In this document: positions 44,140-52,547 of the stretch, piece by piece
Layout: each line of letters opens with the position of its first letter
How positions within the stretch are numbered: position 1 is the stretch's first letter
From: Carboxylicivirga litoralis
GTDB lineage: Bacteria > Bacteroidota > Bacteroidia > Bacteroidales > Marinilabiliaceae
NCBI RefSeq assembly: GCF_025499605.1
Contig: NZ_JAFMVC010000022.1
Span: forward strand, 1-64,000
DNA length: 64,000 bases
Direction: 5' to 3'
Made by a program: the position numbers and the translations under genes
The notes under the pieces: model-generated
The model's database searches: none
Told to the model about the DNA's origin: nothing
What the model saw: only the letters and a program-made list of their open reading frames with translations

Positions 44140-45678
44140 TTAGGCATCATAAACCACCATAAACTTACGCTTATCAGGGTCAATTGAGATATCTATTTTT
44201 GCAGTAGCTAATAAGTCTTTACATCCGGACGACAGGTTCACAAACGAAATTTCTTTAGCCAGTTCCTGGTATTTTTCGTTCAACTTTCTGATAGCCTCTA
44301 TCCCACTCTGATCAACCACACGACTACTTTCAAAGTCAACAATAATCCGATCGTCATCATTTTTGGCATCAAAAATTTCAGCAAAAGCGGTAGTCGAACC
44401 AAAAAATAATGGACCATGAATATCGTAGTGCTTAATCCCATTCTCATCAGTACGACGACGAGCATGAATACCTGTAGCATGATCCCAGGCAAAAGCTAAA
44501 GCAGATAATATTACCCCAATGGCAACCGCCAATGCCAGGTTATGGAATACCACAGTCACAACCGCTACTATAATCATTATCAGGAAATCATCTTTAGGTG
44601 TCTTTTTGAAATTTTTGATACTCGACCACTCAAACGTTCCATAAGCGACCATAAACATAACACCAATCAAGGCAGCAACAGGAATTTGCTCAATAATTGG
44701 CGATAAGAACATGATAAACATTAAAAGAGTTAGTGCTGCAACTAATCCAGACAGACGACCACGAGCTCCTGAATTGATGTTAATCATACTCTGCCCAATC
44801 ATAGCACAACCACCCATACTTCCGAAAACACCTGAAATACAATTAGCAATACCCTGAGCTAAACTTTCACGATTTCCACTTCCTCGTGTATCCGTACGCT
44901 CATCAATAATTGTTAACGTTAGAAGACTCTCAATCAATCCAACACCTGCCACACTCAAGGCCGGTAAGAAAATAATTTTTAAAGTAGAAATACTAAATAA
45001 GTCAGCCGGATAATCTGTAAAGATTGATGGCAAACCTCCTTGCATCGATTTTCCTTTTAACAGGTTTAACACAGTTGGTGTTTCAATGCCTGGCATAAAC
45101 GACAGACCTGCAATAACCAAAATAGCAACCAAGGCAGATGGGATTGCTTTAGTAAATCGGGGAAGCACCACCATAATCACAATGGTCAAAGCCACTAAAG
45201 CAGATAGTGTAAAGAGCTTTGAACCGGTGTAATACTCAAACACACCTGACGCTTCACTACCAAACATGGGAAATTGCGCCATAAAAATGACGATCGCTAA
45301 ACCATTGACAAATCCTAACATCACCGAATGTGGCACCAGTCGAATAAACTTACCCAAACGTAAGGCTCCAACAGCCATTTGTATCATTCCTCCCAAAATA
45401 ATGGTTGGATACAAATAAGCTTCTCCATAGGTCTGCACCGTAGCCGCAACTACAACAGCAATAGCTCCGGTAGCTCCCGAAATCATGCCCGGTCGACCAC
45501 CCAACAAAGAGGTGAAGAAGCCCATTATACATGCCGCATACAATCCTATTAGCGGATCTACTCCGGCAATAAATGAGAAGGCAATTGCTTCAGGCACTAA
45601 AGCAATAGCAACAGTTATTCCTGATAGAATTTCATTTTTAAGGTTAGACCCTTGTGTTAGTTCTTTGACGAATTTCAT
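44140..45678 (-). CDS. SulP family anion transporter with STAS domain
   Basis: A 512-residue SLC26/SulP transporter. About 10-14 membrane segments run from residue 13 to about 405. The conserved opening reads LKNEILSGITVAIALVPEAIAFSFIAGVDPLIGLYAA, and GGRPGMISGATGAIAVVVAA is also present. A C-terminal STAS domain follows (about 415-512, IIVDFESSRVVDQSGIEAIRKLNEKY). Members move sulfate, bicarbonate or other anions. The short linker and STAS fit the bacterial bicarbonate/sulfate group, but the substrate is not decided by sequence. Two dyads lie upstream (45713-45728 and 45759-45775). Confidence 0.93.
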   Translation of the reverse strand: MKFVKELTQGSNLKNEILSGITVAIALVPEAIAFSFIAGVDPLIGLYAACIMGFFTSLLGGRPGMISGATGAIAVVVAATVQTYGEAYLYPTIILGGMIQMAVGALRLGKFIRLVPHSVMLGFVNGLAIVIFMAQFPMFGSEASGVFEYYTGSKLFTLSALVALTIVIMVVLPRFTKAIPSALVAILVIAGLSFMPGIETPTVLNLLKGKSMQGGLPSIFTDYPADLFSISTLKIIFLPALSVAGVGLIESLLTLTIIDERTDTRGSGNRESLAQGIANCISGVFGSMGGCAMIGQSMININSGARGRLSGLVAALTLLMFIMFLSPIIEQIPVAALIGVMFMVAYGTFEWSSIKNFKKTPKDDFLIMIIVAVVTVVFHNLALAVAIGVILSALAFAWDHATGIHARRRTDENGIKHYDIHGPLFFGSTTAFAEIFDAKNDDDRIIVDFESSRVVDQSGIEAIRKLNEKYQELAKEISFVNLSSGCKDLLATAKIDISIDPDKRKFMVVYDA

Positions 45679-45712
45679 GTATGGTTATTTAAATTTATTA
45701 CAGCACAATAAA

Positions 45713-45728
45713 GCATTGTAAACAATGC
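45713..45728. promoter_or_regulatory. Dyad GCATTGT-AA-ACAATGC upstream of SulP gene
   Basis: GCATTGTAAACAATGC is a perfect 7-bp dyad with a 2-nt spacer, 35 nt before the SulP ATG. It is the size of a typical dimeric repressor or activator site. Confidence 0.4.
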
Positions 45729-45758
45729 AGGTAATCTAAAATAAAATATGGGGATTTA

Positions 45759-45775
45759 ACTGTTTATCAAACAGT
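45759..45775. promoter_or_regulatory. Dyad ACTGTTT-ATC-AAACAGT upstream of SulP gene
   Basis: A perfect 7-bp dyad with a 3-nt spacer about 80 nt before the SulP ATG. Its right half with flank (TATCAAACAGTCA) is identical to that of the dyad at 26581-26599 before the TonB-dependent receptor. Confidence 0.4.
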
Positions 45776-45861
45776 CATAATAGGATAACGAATTAGCGGC
45801 CGCAAAGATAGAAATAATGCCACTAACACAAAAACTTTCTTTTTAAGTGAATATAAAAAAA

Positions 45862-45890
45862 GCCTTGTTTCACCACTCTTGAAACAAGGC
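45862..45890 (-). terminator. Terminator after the UroD-family gene
   Basis: GCCTTGTTTCA and TGAAACAAGGC form a perfect 11-bp stem around a 7-nt loop. On the minus strand it is followed by a T-rich run (plus-strand A run at 45855-45861). Confidence 0.85.
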
Positions 45891-45913
45891 CTAGTAATGC
45901 GATTATTCAATGA

Positions 45914-46975
45914 CTAATATTTCCATTCCCTGGCAGCCTCATACATAGCTACCACATTCTTAACAGGTGTTTCCACTTTTAGTTTATGCGAAGGCCCTAA
46001 TATAAAACCGCCTCCTGGTGCCATTGTGTCGAGCAGATGCTTGACACCATCTTTAACTTGCTGCTCTGTTCCTTGTCGCAACAATAGTTCTTCATCTAAA
46101 GCCCCTGAAAACGTAATGTAGTTTCCAAAGTCTTCCTTCAAGCCTCCCGGTTCCATCCCATTTGCCCGCGTTTGGATCGGATCCAAAACATCAGCTCCTA
46201 AACTTATAAATTCGGGCAACAACTTACGCACACCGCCACATGAATGCATGTAAAATTTAGCCCCTTTTTCGCGTGGAACGCGCACAAAAGACTCAATAGC
46301 CGGCTTGCAGTACTGCTCCCAAATATCGTTACTAATTGCCAAGCCTGCTTGTGAGCCAAAGTCATCAGCAATCCTGATAAAATCGACTCCTCCTTTGGCC
46401 TTGTCAAAAAACTGAGAGATAAACTCCAGATAGAACTCACTAACTTTATGGGTTAATGCTTCAAAGAATTTTGGGTGATACATAACCACATCCAAAAAGG
46501 CATCGCGCCCCAGTAAGCGTTGAATGATGCGGAATAAACCAGGTGAAGAATACCCTGGTGCAGACATCACCGCATAGTTTTTGTACTTTTCGATTTTCTT
46601 TGGTAACGAATCAAAATCGAACAAATCGGTAGTAGGCCACTCATAATCTTCCAATACTGCCGGGTCTGTTTGTCCTTCTAAAGGAAACTTAGTGGCTTCC
46701 CAAAATGAGAAATCACCGTTTTTAACTTTTGAATAACCAACTCCCCAAATATCGGTCTTTGATAGACCATTCTCCTCCACTAAACTTTTTCCTACATAAT
46801 CTGGCTCAACCCAACGAAAGTCAACATCCAGAAAATCCAATAATTCATCACGATTCTGAAACCCCAGATGCTCCATCAACTTAGCACCAAATTCGGGGAC
46901 GTCCCAGTAGAAAAGTGGCACTCGATCCGGTTGTTCGTGGTTCAGTGCCATCAGGACTCTTTCCTTGTGAATCAT
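45914..46975 (-). CDS. Uroporphyrinogen decarboxylase family (MtaA-like) protein
   Basis: A 353-residue TIM-barrel protein of the UroD/methyltransferase superfamily. It opens with HKERVLMALNHEQPDRVPLFYWD, the common start of MtaA-like corrinoid methyltransferase homologues. KFYMHSCGGVRKLLPEFISLGADVLDPIQ carries the His-x-Cys of the zinc site, and GGGFILGPSHKL has His where a Cys is common. It lacks the typical heme-pathway UroD N-terminus, so methyl transfer is more likely than porphyrin decarboxylation. No corrinoid protein gene is adjacent. A large inverted repeat lies directly upstream (46994-47061). Confidence 0.82.
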   Translation of the reverse strand: MIHKERVLMALNHEQPDRVPLFYWDVPEFGAKLMEHLGFQNRDELLDFLDVDFRWVEPDYVGKSLVEENGLSKTDIWGVGYSKVKNGDFSFWEATKFPLEGQTDPAVLEDYEWPTTDLFDFDSLPKKIEKYKNYAVMSAPGYSSPGLFRIIQRLLGRDAFLDVVMYHPKFFEALTHKVSEFYLEFISQFFDKAKGGVDFIRIADDFGSQAGLAISNDIWEQYCKPAIESFVRVPREKGAKFYMHSCGGVRKLLPEFISLGADVLDPIQTRANGMEPGGLKEDFGNYITFSGALDEELLLRQGTEQQVKDGVKHLLDTMAPGGGFILGPSHKLKVETPVKNVVAMYEAAREWKY

Positions 46976-46993
46976 AAGCGTTGCTTTTGATTA

Positions 46994-47061
46994 AAAAATT
47001 TGATTTTTCTCATCGCAAAACTTGTCGAATTTAGAAAAGATATGATAAAAATCAAATTTTT
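46994..47061. repeat. Long inverted repeat upstream of the UroD-family gene
   Basis: The left arm at 46994-47013 (AAAAATTTGATTTTTCTCAT) and the right arm at 47042-47061 are inverted copies, 20 bp each with one mismatch, including a 15-bp perfect block. The spacer is 28 nt. It begins 19 nt before the minus-strand ATG at 46975, so a transcript starting further upstream would carry a long AU-rich stem-loop near its start codon. It could equally be a pair of protein-binding sites. Confidence 0.7.
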
Positions 47062-47206
47062 CAGGATGAAAGGCCTGTTTTACCTGATTAAAAACCAGCA
47101 AATATTTTGTCTATTTCCTTGTGTTTACAGGTATTTGAAGCTACAAACACTGGAAATGTTAAATTTTCACTTAAGTTTACATTAAACTTACAAAATGATT
47201 AAATTC

Positions 47207-47950
47207 CTAGCGTACTTTTACAATTTCGTACATTAAAATACCTGCAGCTACCGATACATTAAGAGACTCTATCTCACCTAAAATCGGTATCTTACTTTTA
47301 ATCTCTGCAGCAGCCAATATTTTAGGATTCACGCCTCTATCTTCAGCTCCCATTACCAAAGCGATTGGCCCTCGATAATTGGCTTTGTCATAGTCGATAG
47401 CTCCTTTTTCTGTCGCAGCAACCACTTTTAATCCGCTACCCTGCAAAAACTCAACTGTTGAAATAAGACTGCGAACACGACAAACCGGAATCGTATGCAA
47501 GGCTCCCGCCGATGTTTTTATGGCATCGGAAGTAACCGCGGCGGCACCGGTATCCGGGATAATTATCGCATCTACACCAGCACATTCAGCTGTGCGGGCA
47601 ATGGCGCCAAAGTTTCGCACATCAGTAATATGGTCTAACACCAAAACAAAAGGATCTTTCCCTTCATCAAACAACATCGGAATTACTTGCTCCACATCCT
47701 GATAAGCCACTGGAGAAATCATAGCAATAACACCCTGGTGATTTTGCCTCGTCACCCGATTCAGTTTTTCAATTGGCACAAATTGAAACGGCACATTATG
47801 CTCACGAACAAGATCTAAGAAACTCTGAAAAAGCGTTCCCTGAAGGCCTTTTTTTATCATTACCTTTTCAATCTCTTTACCTGCTGCAATCGCCTCCTGT
47901 ACAGCGCGAATGCCGAATATCATCTGTTGCTCTTTCTCTTGCTTTGGCAT
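47207..47950 (-). CDS. rlmB: 23S rRNA (guanosine-2'-O-)-methyltransferase, TrmH/SpoU family
   Basis: A 247-residue SPOUT methyltransferase that adds a 2'-O-methyl group to rRNA, most likely G2251 of 23S. The N-terminal substrate-binding domain (IFGIRAVQEAIAAGKEIEKVMIKKGL) is followed by the knotted domain with LVLDHITDVRNFGAIARTAECAGVDAIIIP (motif 1), GPIALVMGAEDRGVNPKIL (motif 2) and SKIPILGEIESLNVSVAAGILMYE (motif 3). The length matches RlmB. It lies 43 nt after the ABC-F gene in the same direction and may share its transcript. Confidence 0.93.
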   Translation of the reverse strand: MPKQEKEQQMIFGIRAVQEAIAAGKEIEKVMIKKGLQGTLFQSFLDLVREHNVPFQFVPIEKLNRVTRQNHQGVIAMISPVAYQDVEQVIPMLFDEGKDPFVLVLDHITDVRNFGAIARTAECAGVDAIIIPDTGAAAVTSDAIKTSAGALHTIPVCRVRSLISTVEFLQGSGLKVVAATEKGAIDYDKANYRGPIALVMGAEDRGVNPKILAAAEIKSKIPILGEIESLNVSVAAGILMYEIVKVR

Positions 47951-47993
47951 AACTCTTAGTTGAATTGTTAATTATCTTTATCAGTGATAACTT

Positions 47994-49943
47994 CTAATCT
48001 AATTTAGCTTTTTGTTGTTGGAGTTCTTCTAAAGTCTCCTGCGCTTCCTCCCAGGCAATCATCTCTGTTTCGAGCGCCGTTTCTGTTTCTTTATATTCTG
48101 TAAACAAGCAGGTGTCAGAAGCATTCTCAGGCAAACTAATCTTTGCATTTAATTCTTCAATTTTCTCTTCAAGTTGCGCAATATTTACCTCACTTTGCTC
48201 CACCTGTCGCTCAGCCTTTTTTATTTTCTTGTTCAGCTCTTTTCGTTCTTCAAATGACAATTTCCCTTTTGAACTTTCTTGTTTTGACGATTCATTTTTT
48301 TGAGAAGCAATTGAAGCATTTAGCTCATTCAAGCTTTCCATCTTCTTTTTCTCCAAAAAGTCGTATATACCTCCTAAATGCTCCTTAATCTTTTTATGAC
48401 GAAACTCGTAAACCTTATCAACCAATCCATCCAGAAATTCACGATCGTGCGAAACCAGAATTACAGTTCCATCAAAATCGCGTAAAGCTTGCTTGAGAAT
48501 ATCCTTAGATCGCATATCCAAATGGTTGGTTGGCTCATCGAGGATAAGCAGATTAACCGGCTCCAATAACAACTTCACCATGGCCAATCGGGTGCGCTCA
48601 CCACCAGATAAGACAGAAACTTTTTTATCCACCTCTTCACCCGAAAACATAAAAGCTCCTAATAAATCGCGCACTTTTGTGCGGATATCACCAACTGCTA
48701 CCAAGTCAATTGTTTCAAAAACAGAATGACTTTCATCCAGTCGTTCTGCCTGATCCTGGGCAAAATAGCCAATCTTAACGTTGTGTCCCATGGTTAGCTT
48801 ACCCTGGTGCGCCAACTCGCTCATAATGATACGTGCCATGGTGGTTTTTCCTTCACCATTACGACCTACAAAGGCTACTTTCTCACCGCGTTCAATGGTT
48901 AAATCCACCTCATTCAGCACCAATAAGTCACCGTATGACTTGCTTACTTCTTCACCCTTCACCACAACAGCCCCTGACCTCGGCGCCGGCGGAAACTTAA
49001 TGTTTAAGGCTGAATTATCAAACTCATCAACTTCGATACGCTCCAGCTTTTCAAGTTGCTTGATACGGCTCTGTACCTGTACTGCTTTTGTTGCTTTATA
49101 CCTGAATCGCTCAATAAACTTTTCGGTATCTTCAATCTTCTTCTGCTGATTCGTATAAGCATTCAGCTGCTGCTCACGCCTTTCTTTACGCAATTCAATA
49201 AACTTTGAATAGCTTGCTTTATAATCATAAATACGACCTAACGAAATTTCAATACTACGTTTGGTAATATTATCAAGAAATGCTTTATCGTGCGAAATAA
49301 GCACTACCGCCCCACTATATGTCTTTAAGAAATCTTCAAGCCACTGAATAGAGTCGATATCCAAATGGTTCGTCGGCTCATCGAGCAGGAAAATATCAGG
49401 TTGTTCCAATAAAATTTTAGCCAACTCAATGCGCATGCGCCAACCGCCACTAAACTCGCCGGTGTTTCGTCCGAAATCACTTCGCTCAAAGCCTAAGCCT
49501 TTCAATGTGGTTTCAATCAAAGCCTCGTGATTACTGCCGCCTAAGAGGTTAAATCGCTCGGTATGCTCATTTAACTTATCAAGCAATGTCATATACGATT
49601 CCGACTCGTAATCAGTTCGTTCTGCTATTTCCGAATTTATATCTGCTATTTTATTCTCAAGGCCTTTCAATTCGGCAAAGGCTAACTCCACCTCTTCAAC
49701 AACAGTGCGTGTATCGTCATACTTCATATGTTGGGGCAGATAGCCAATCTTAACTCCTTTAGGCATGCTTACCGTTCCGGATGTTGGTTCCTGATGACCT
49801 GAAATTATTTTTAGCAACGTTGACTTACCAGCACCGTTCTTACCAATCAAGCCAATGCGATCCTTTGTATTGATTAAAAATGACACCTCTTCAAAAAGCT
49901 TGAAGCCTCCGAAATCAACTGTTAACTGATTAATTGAAACCAT
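47994..49943 (-). CDS. ABC-F family ATPase
   Basis: A 649-residue cytoplasmic protein with two ABC ATPase domains and no membrane segments: Walker A GKNGAGKST and GRNGEGKTT, signatures FSGGWRMRIELAKILL and LSGGERTRLAMVKLLL, and Walker B motifs followed by DEPTNHLDI/DEPTNHLDM. The linker between domains is charged, and the C-terminus has a coiled coil (about 560-649). This is the layout of YheS/Uup-type ABC-F proteins that act on stalled ribosomes. Antibiotic resistance is possible but not indicated. Promoter at 49959-49966. Confidence 0.93.
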   Translation of the reverse strand: MVSINQLTVDFGGFKLFEEVSFLINTKDRIGLIGKNGAGKSTLLKIISGHQEPTSGTVSMPKGVKIGYLPQHMKYDDTRTVVEEVELAFAELKGLENKIADINSEIAERTDYESESYMTLLDKLNEHTERFNLLGGSNHEALIETTLKGLGFERSDFGRNTGEFSGGWRMRIELAKILLEQPDIFLLDEPTNHLDIDSIQWLEDFLKTYSGAVVLISHDKAFLDNITKRSIEISLGRIYDYKASYSKFIELRKERREQQLNAYTNQQKKIEDTEKFIERFRYKATKAVQVQSRIKQLEKLERIEVDEFDNSALNIKFPPAPRSGAVVVKGEEVSKSYGDLLVLNEVDLTIERGEKVAFVGRNGEGKTTMARIIMSELAHQGKLTMGHNVKIGYFAQDQAERLDESHSVFETIDLVAVGDIRTKVRDLLGAFMFSGEEVDKKVSVLSGGERTRLAMVKLLLEPVNLLILDEPTNHLDMRSKDILKQALRDFDGTVILVSHDREFLDGLVDKVYEFRHKKIKEHLGGIYDFLEKKKMESLNELNASIASQKNESSKQESSKGKLSFEERKELNKKIKKAERQVEQSEVNIAQLEEKIEELNAKISLPENASDTCLFTEYKETETALETEMIAWEEAQETLEELQQQKAKLD

Positions 49944-49958
49944 TCATTAAAATTTGTG

Positions 49959-49966
49959 CAAAGATA
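49959..49966 (-). promoter_or_regulatory. -7 box of the ABC-F gene
   Basis: Minus-strand TATCTTTG matches TAnnTTTG, 16 nt before the ATG. It begins right after the T tract of the preceding gene's terminator (49971-50000), so the terminator stem occupies the -33 area. Confidence 0.5.
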
Positions 49967-49970
49967 GCAT

Positions 49971-50000
49971 AAAAAAGCTGACAGCGTTTGCTATCAGCTT
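49971..50000 (-). terminator. Terminator after the LysM gene
   Basis: On the minus strand AAGCTGATAGC and GCTGTCAGCTT form an 11-bp stem (one mismatch) around AAAC, followed by six T. It ends transcription of the gene at 50024. Confidence 0.85.
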
Positions 50001-50023
50001 CCTATCATTTGATGATACGGATA

Positions 50024-52402
50024 CTATTGTACCTCTTCAATTTCTAATTTAAAATCAGGACTAAATTTCAACACAAACAAGCCATGATTATAGAATCCAC
50101 CCCAGTTTGAGACACGCAAGAAATTCAACTTTGACTGTATGGTATGCGGCTGGTGATGCTGGATGCAATATGGAAAATCAGGGCCAAAATCGCGTAAAGC
50201 TGTGATAAAATAATAAGTCACATCATGGCCCCATAAACTATAACGACTCATGTTTGATTGCACAGAAGCCGTCTGAAAAAATGGCGAAATGGCTATTGGT
50301 TCAGTCTTAAACCAATGGCGATAGGCTTTGATGCGCTCGTCATTTATCTCATCATTATAATCGACGGCATAATAGCTAAAAATACGTCCGTTTAGTTTAT
50401 GAATATCCTCTGGATTAATGGTATTGTACTTCATCCAGTCAGGCAAGCCCCATAATGTCACATTGGCTTTAGTTTTATCAGCAGCCCCTTTAACGGTAGT
50501 GACAATGCGGTTAACCTGCGCCTCTTCCATCGATGGAATCAACACTGTATTTTCTTTGTTTTTATCAAACATGCGCTCCAAACTGGCCAAATCATCCTGC
50601 TTGAATTTATACTCAACAAAATCAGGCACTTCCCCATTCTTGAAACTTTCCCAATAGACCTTATCACGAATCAATTGGCTTAGTCCCTGTTCAAATTCAT
50701 TGTCCTCATTTTCAGTTCGTATCATTACCAACCGATTTCCACGAGAACTCTGAATAATCCGACGTGCCATAATATCAAACATCAAAGTATCTGATGGATT
50801 CGCTTGAAATAGCAGCGGGTTATTATCCATCTGACGATTCACTGTTGACAAAGGAAATACCATTGGAATATCGTGCTTTTTCGAAAACTCCGATACATAT
50901 TTAAGATTAGAAGAATAGGCGGGCCCAATAATCAAGTCGATGTATTCCATTTCAGGTTTACTCAAAATTGTCTTCACCTTAGTGCTATCCGGTGATGTGT
51001 CGTATACAAATAAATCAACATTAACACCTTCTTTCTTAAGCTTGTCCAATGCCAAAAGCGTTCCCTGATAAAACTCTACAAATACTTTCGATCGTATCGA
51101 TAATCGACGTTTAGCCTTTTCTACCTCAATAATTTCACCATCTACTACTTCATTCTTGTAGTTCATTTTGCGGGTAGCCTCAACATTAAAAGGCAATAAT
51201 AAAGCAACTTTTAGTGTCGGTTTTGTAAGGCTATAATCATAGGTATCACACTCTTTTTTATCAAAAGGCAAAATTGAAGCCGGGTCAACTTTCGGTTCAT
51301 CCAATTGTACCTGAAACTCTGATTCATAATATTGTTCAACCCACTTCTTAGTCGGCACTTTAATAATCATGCCCTTCTCCCACTTAGTCAGGTCAATACC
51401 TGCAGCCGCATTTACTTTTTCTATAATATCCGATGGGATATCATACTTTTCGACGACATCGTATAAATGTTCGCGCTTTCTAATCTTATGATCTCTTAAA
51501 ACAGCATCTTCAAACGCGTTAGGCTCTTTCGACTTTTTGATGCTCGACTTAGGAATGCGCAGAATATAGCCAATCGGTAAATCATTCGCATGAATGGATT
51601 TATTAGCTACTTCCACTTCATGATGCTTGGCATTATAACTATCGGCAATACTATACAATGTTTCACCACTTTTGATTTTATGATAGAGGTAGAGTGCATC
51701 TTCAGTTCCATCGAGGTTTTCTACCGGAGCAGGCGCACGTTCTTCTACTACATCTACAGGTATTCGAATGTAAGAACCGGCAGTTAACACGCCAGACTCA
51801 AGCCCTTCGTTATATTTTAAAATATCACTTATCTCTAATCGGAACTTTTTAGCAATGCCATATAAGGTTTCTTTCGGTTCTACCTTATGCACATAGTAGC
51901 CATCTTCAGAAACGGTATAATTAACATGCCGGACTTCTTTCTTGGGAACTTTTATCATGGCTCCAACCAACAACTGCTGATCACTTCCCGGATTATTATC
52001 ATAGATATCCTGCAAATCGACACGATAACGCTTAGCAATATAATAAGCAGTCTGTCCCTTTTCGACTGTATGATAAATAAACTCTTCAGAATTAAGCTGC
52101 GCTTCGGTACTATTTCGTCCTTTTATAACAGGTACTTTTATGAGTTGATCAAGCTTAAGCCCATAAGCGGCAGATGGATTAACCTCCAGGATTTCTTTTT
52201 GAGAAACACCATAAGAGACACTAATACGATATAGCCCTTCTCCTTTTCGTACTTTATGCAAATAGTACTCTTTCCCATCGATAATCGTTTTTTCAGTCCC
52301 CCCAGGTATAGATTCCTGGGCGTTCACTTCAATACTCATGGAAGTGAAAAAATAAACGAATAGACTTATCAGGGCGATTGCAAAATGCTTCATATGTTTC
52401 AT
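50024..52402 (-). CDS. Five-LysM protein fused to a periplasmic-binding-like domain
   Basis: A 792-residue exported protein (signal MKHMKHFAIALISLFVYFFTSMSIEVNA). Five LysM units are visible, each starting with a His-x-[Ile/Val] turn: HKVRKGEGLYRISVSYGV, HTVEKGQTAYYIAKRYRV, HKVEPKETLYGIAKKFRL, HKIKSGETLYSIADSYNA and the more diverged HKIRKREHLYDVVEKYDI. From about residue 395 to the end is a type-1 periplasmic-binding fold (TLKVALLLPFNVEATRKM, FVEFYQGTLLALDKLKKEGVNVDLFVYDT, LIIGPAYSSNLKYVSEFSKKHDIPMVFPLST) like Leu/Ile/Val-binding proteins or LpoA. It likely binds peptidoglycan by LysM and a ligand or enzyme by the C-terminal domain. Confidence 0.82.
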   Translation of the reverse strand: MKHMKHFAIALISLFVYFFTSMSIEVNAQESIPGGTEKTIIDGKEYYLHKVRKGEGLYRISVSYGVSQKEILEVNPSAAYGLKLDQLIKVPVIKGRNSTEAQLNSEEFIYHTVEKGQTAYYIAKRYRVDLQDIYDNNPGSDQQLLVGAMIKVPKKEVRHVNYTVSEDGYYVHKVEPKETLYGIAKKFRLEISDILKYNEGLESGVLTAGSYIRIPVDVVEERAPAPVENLDGTEDALYLYHKIKSGETLYSIADSYNAKHHEVEVANKSIHANDLPIGYILRIPKSSIKKSKEPNAFEDAVLRDHKIRKREHLYDVVEKYDIPSDIIEKVNAAAGIDLTKWEKGMIIKVPTKKWVEQYYESEFQVQLDEPKVDPASILPFDKKECDTYDYSLTKPTLKVALLLPFNVEATRKMNYKNEVVDGEIIEVEKAKRRLSIRSKVFVEFYQGTLLALDKLKKEGVNVDLFVYDTSPDSTKVKTILSKPEMEYIDLIIGPAYSSNLKYVSEFSKKHDIPMVFPLSTVNRQMDNNPLLFQANPSDTLMFDIMARRIIQSSRGNRLVMIRTENEDNEFEQGLSQLIRDKVYWESFKNGEVPDFVEYKFKQDDLASLERMFDKNKENTVLIPSMEEAQVNRIVTTVKGAADKTKANVTLWGLPDWMKYNTINPEDIHKLNGRIFSYYAVDYNDEINDERIKAYRHWFKTEPIAISPFFQTASVQSNMSRYSLWGHDVTYYFITALRDFGPDFPYCIQHHQPHTIQSKLNFLRVSNWGGFYNHGLFVLKFSPDFKLEIEEVQ

Positions 52403-52477
52403 TAGTCAGATTGATACAATCATCTCATTCAATTTATTTTACCTAATATTTTTAAGGTAACTAACAAGATGAAAGCT

Positions 52478-52508
52478 CAAAAATAAAAAAAGCGGTGATA
52501 CCAAACAA
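52478..52508 (-). promoter_or_regulatory. Promoter candidate of the LysM gene
   Basis: Minus-strand TTG (52508-52506), 20-nt spacer, TATTTTTG (52485-52478). The -33 element lies inside the sulfatase terminator, so the two signals overlap. Confidence 0.45.
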
Positions 52509-52520
52509 AGTAACACCGCA
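52484..52520 (-). terminator. Terminator after the sulfatase gene
   Basis: On the minus strand GCGGTG and CACCGC form the base of a stem with a larger loop containing a further TTAC/GTAT pairing, followed by seven T. Confidence 0.75.
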
Positions 52521-52547
52521 ATTAATATTCCTTTTAAGTCTGTCGGA

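Noticed and set aside
45914-46975. Heme-pathway hemE
   Set aside because: The sequence has the MtaA-like start and HxC zinc region rather than the porphyrinogen-binding N-terminal motif of HemE.
47994-49943. Antibiotic-resistance ABC-F gene
   Set aside because: The layout fits housekeeping YheS/Uup-type proteins, and nothing in the context indicates resistance.
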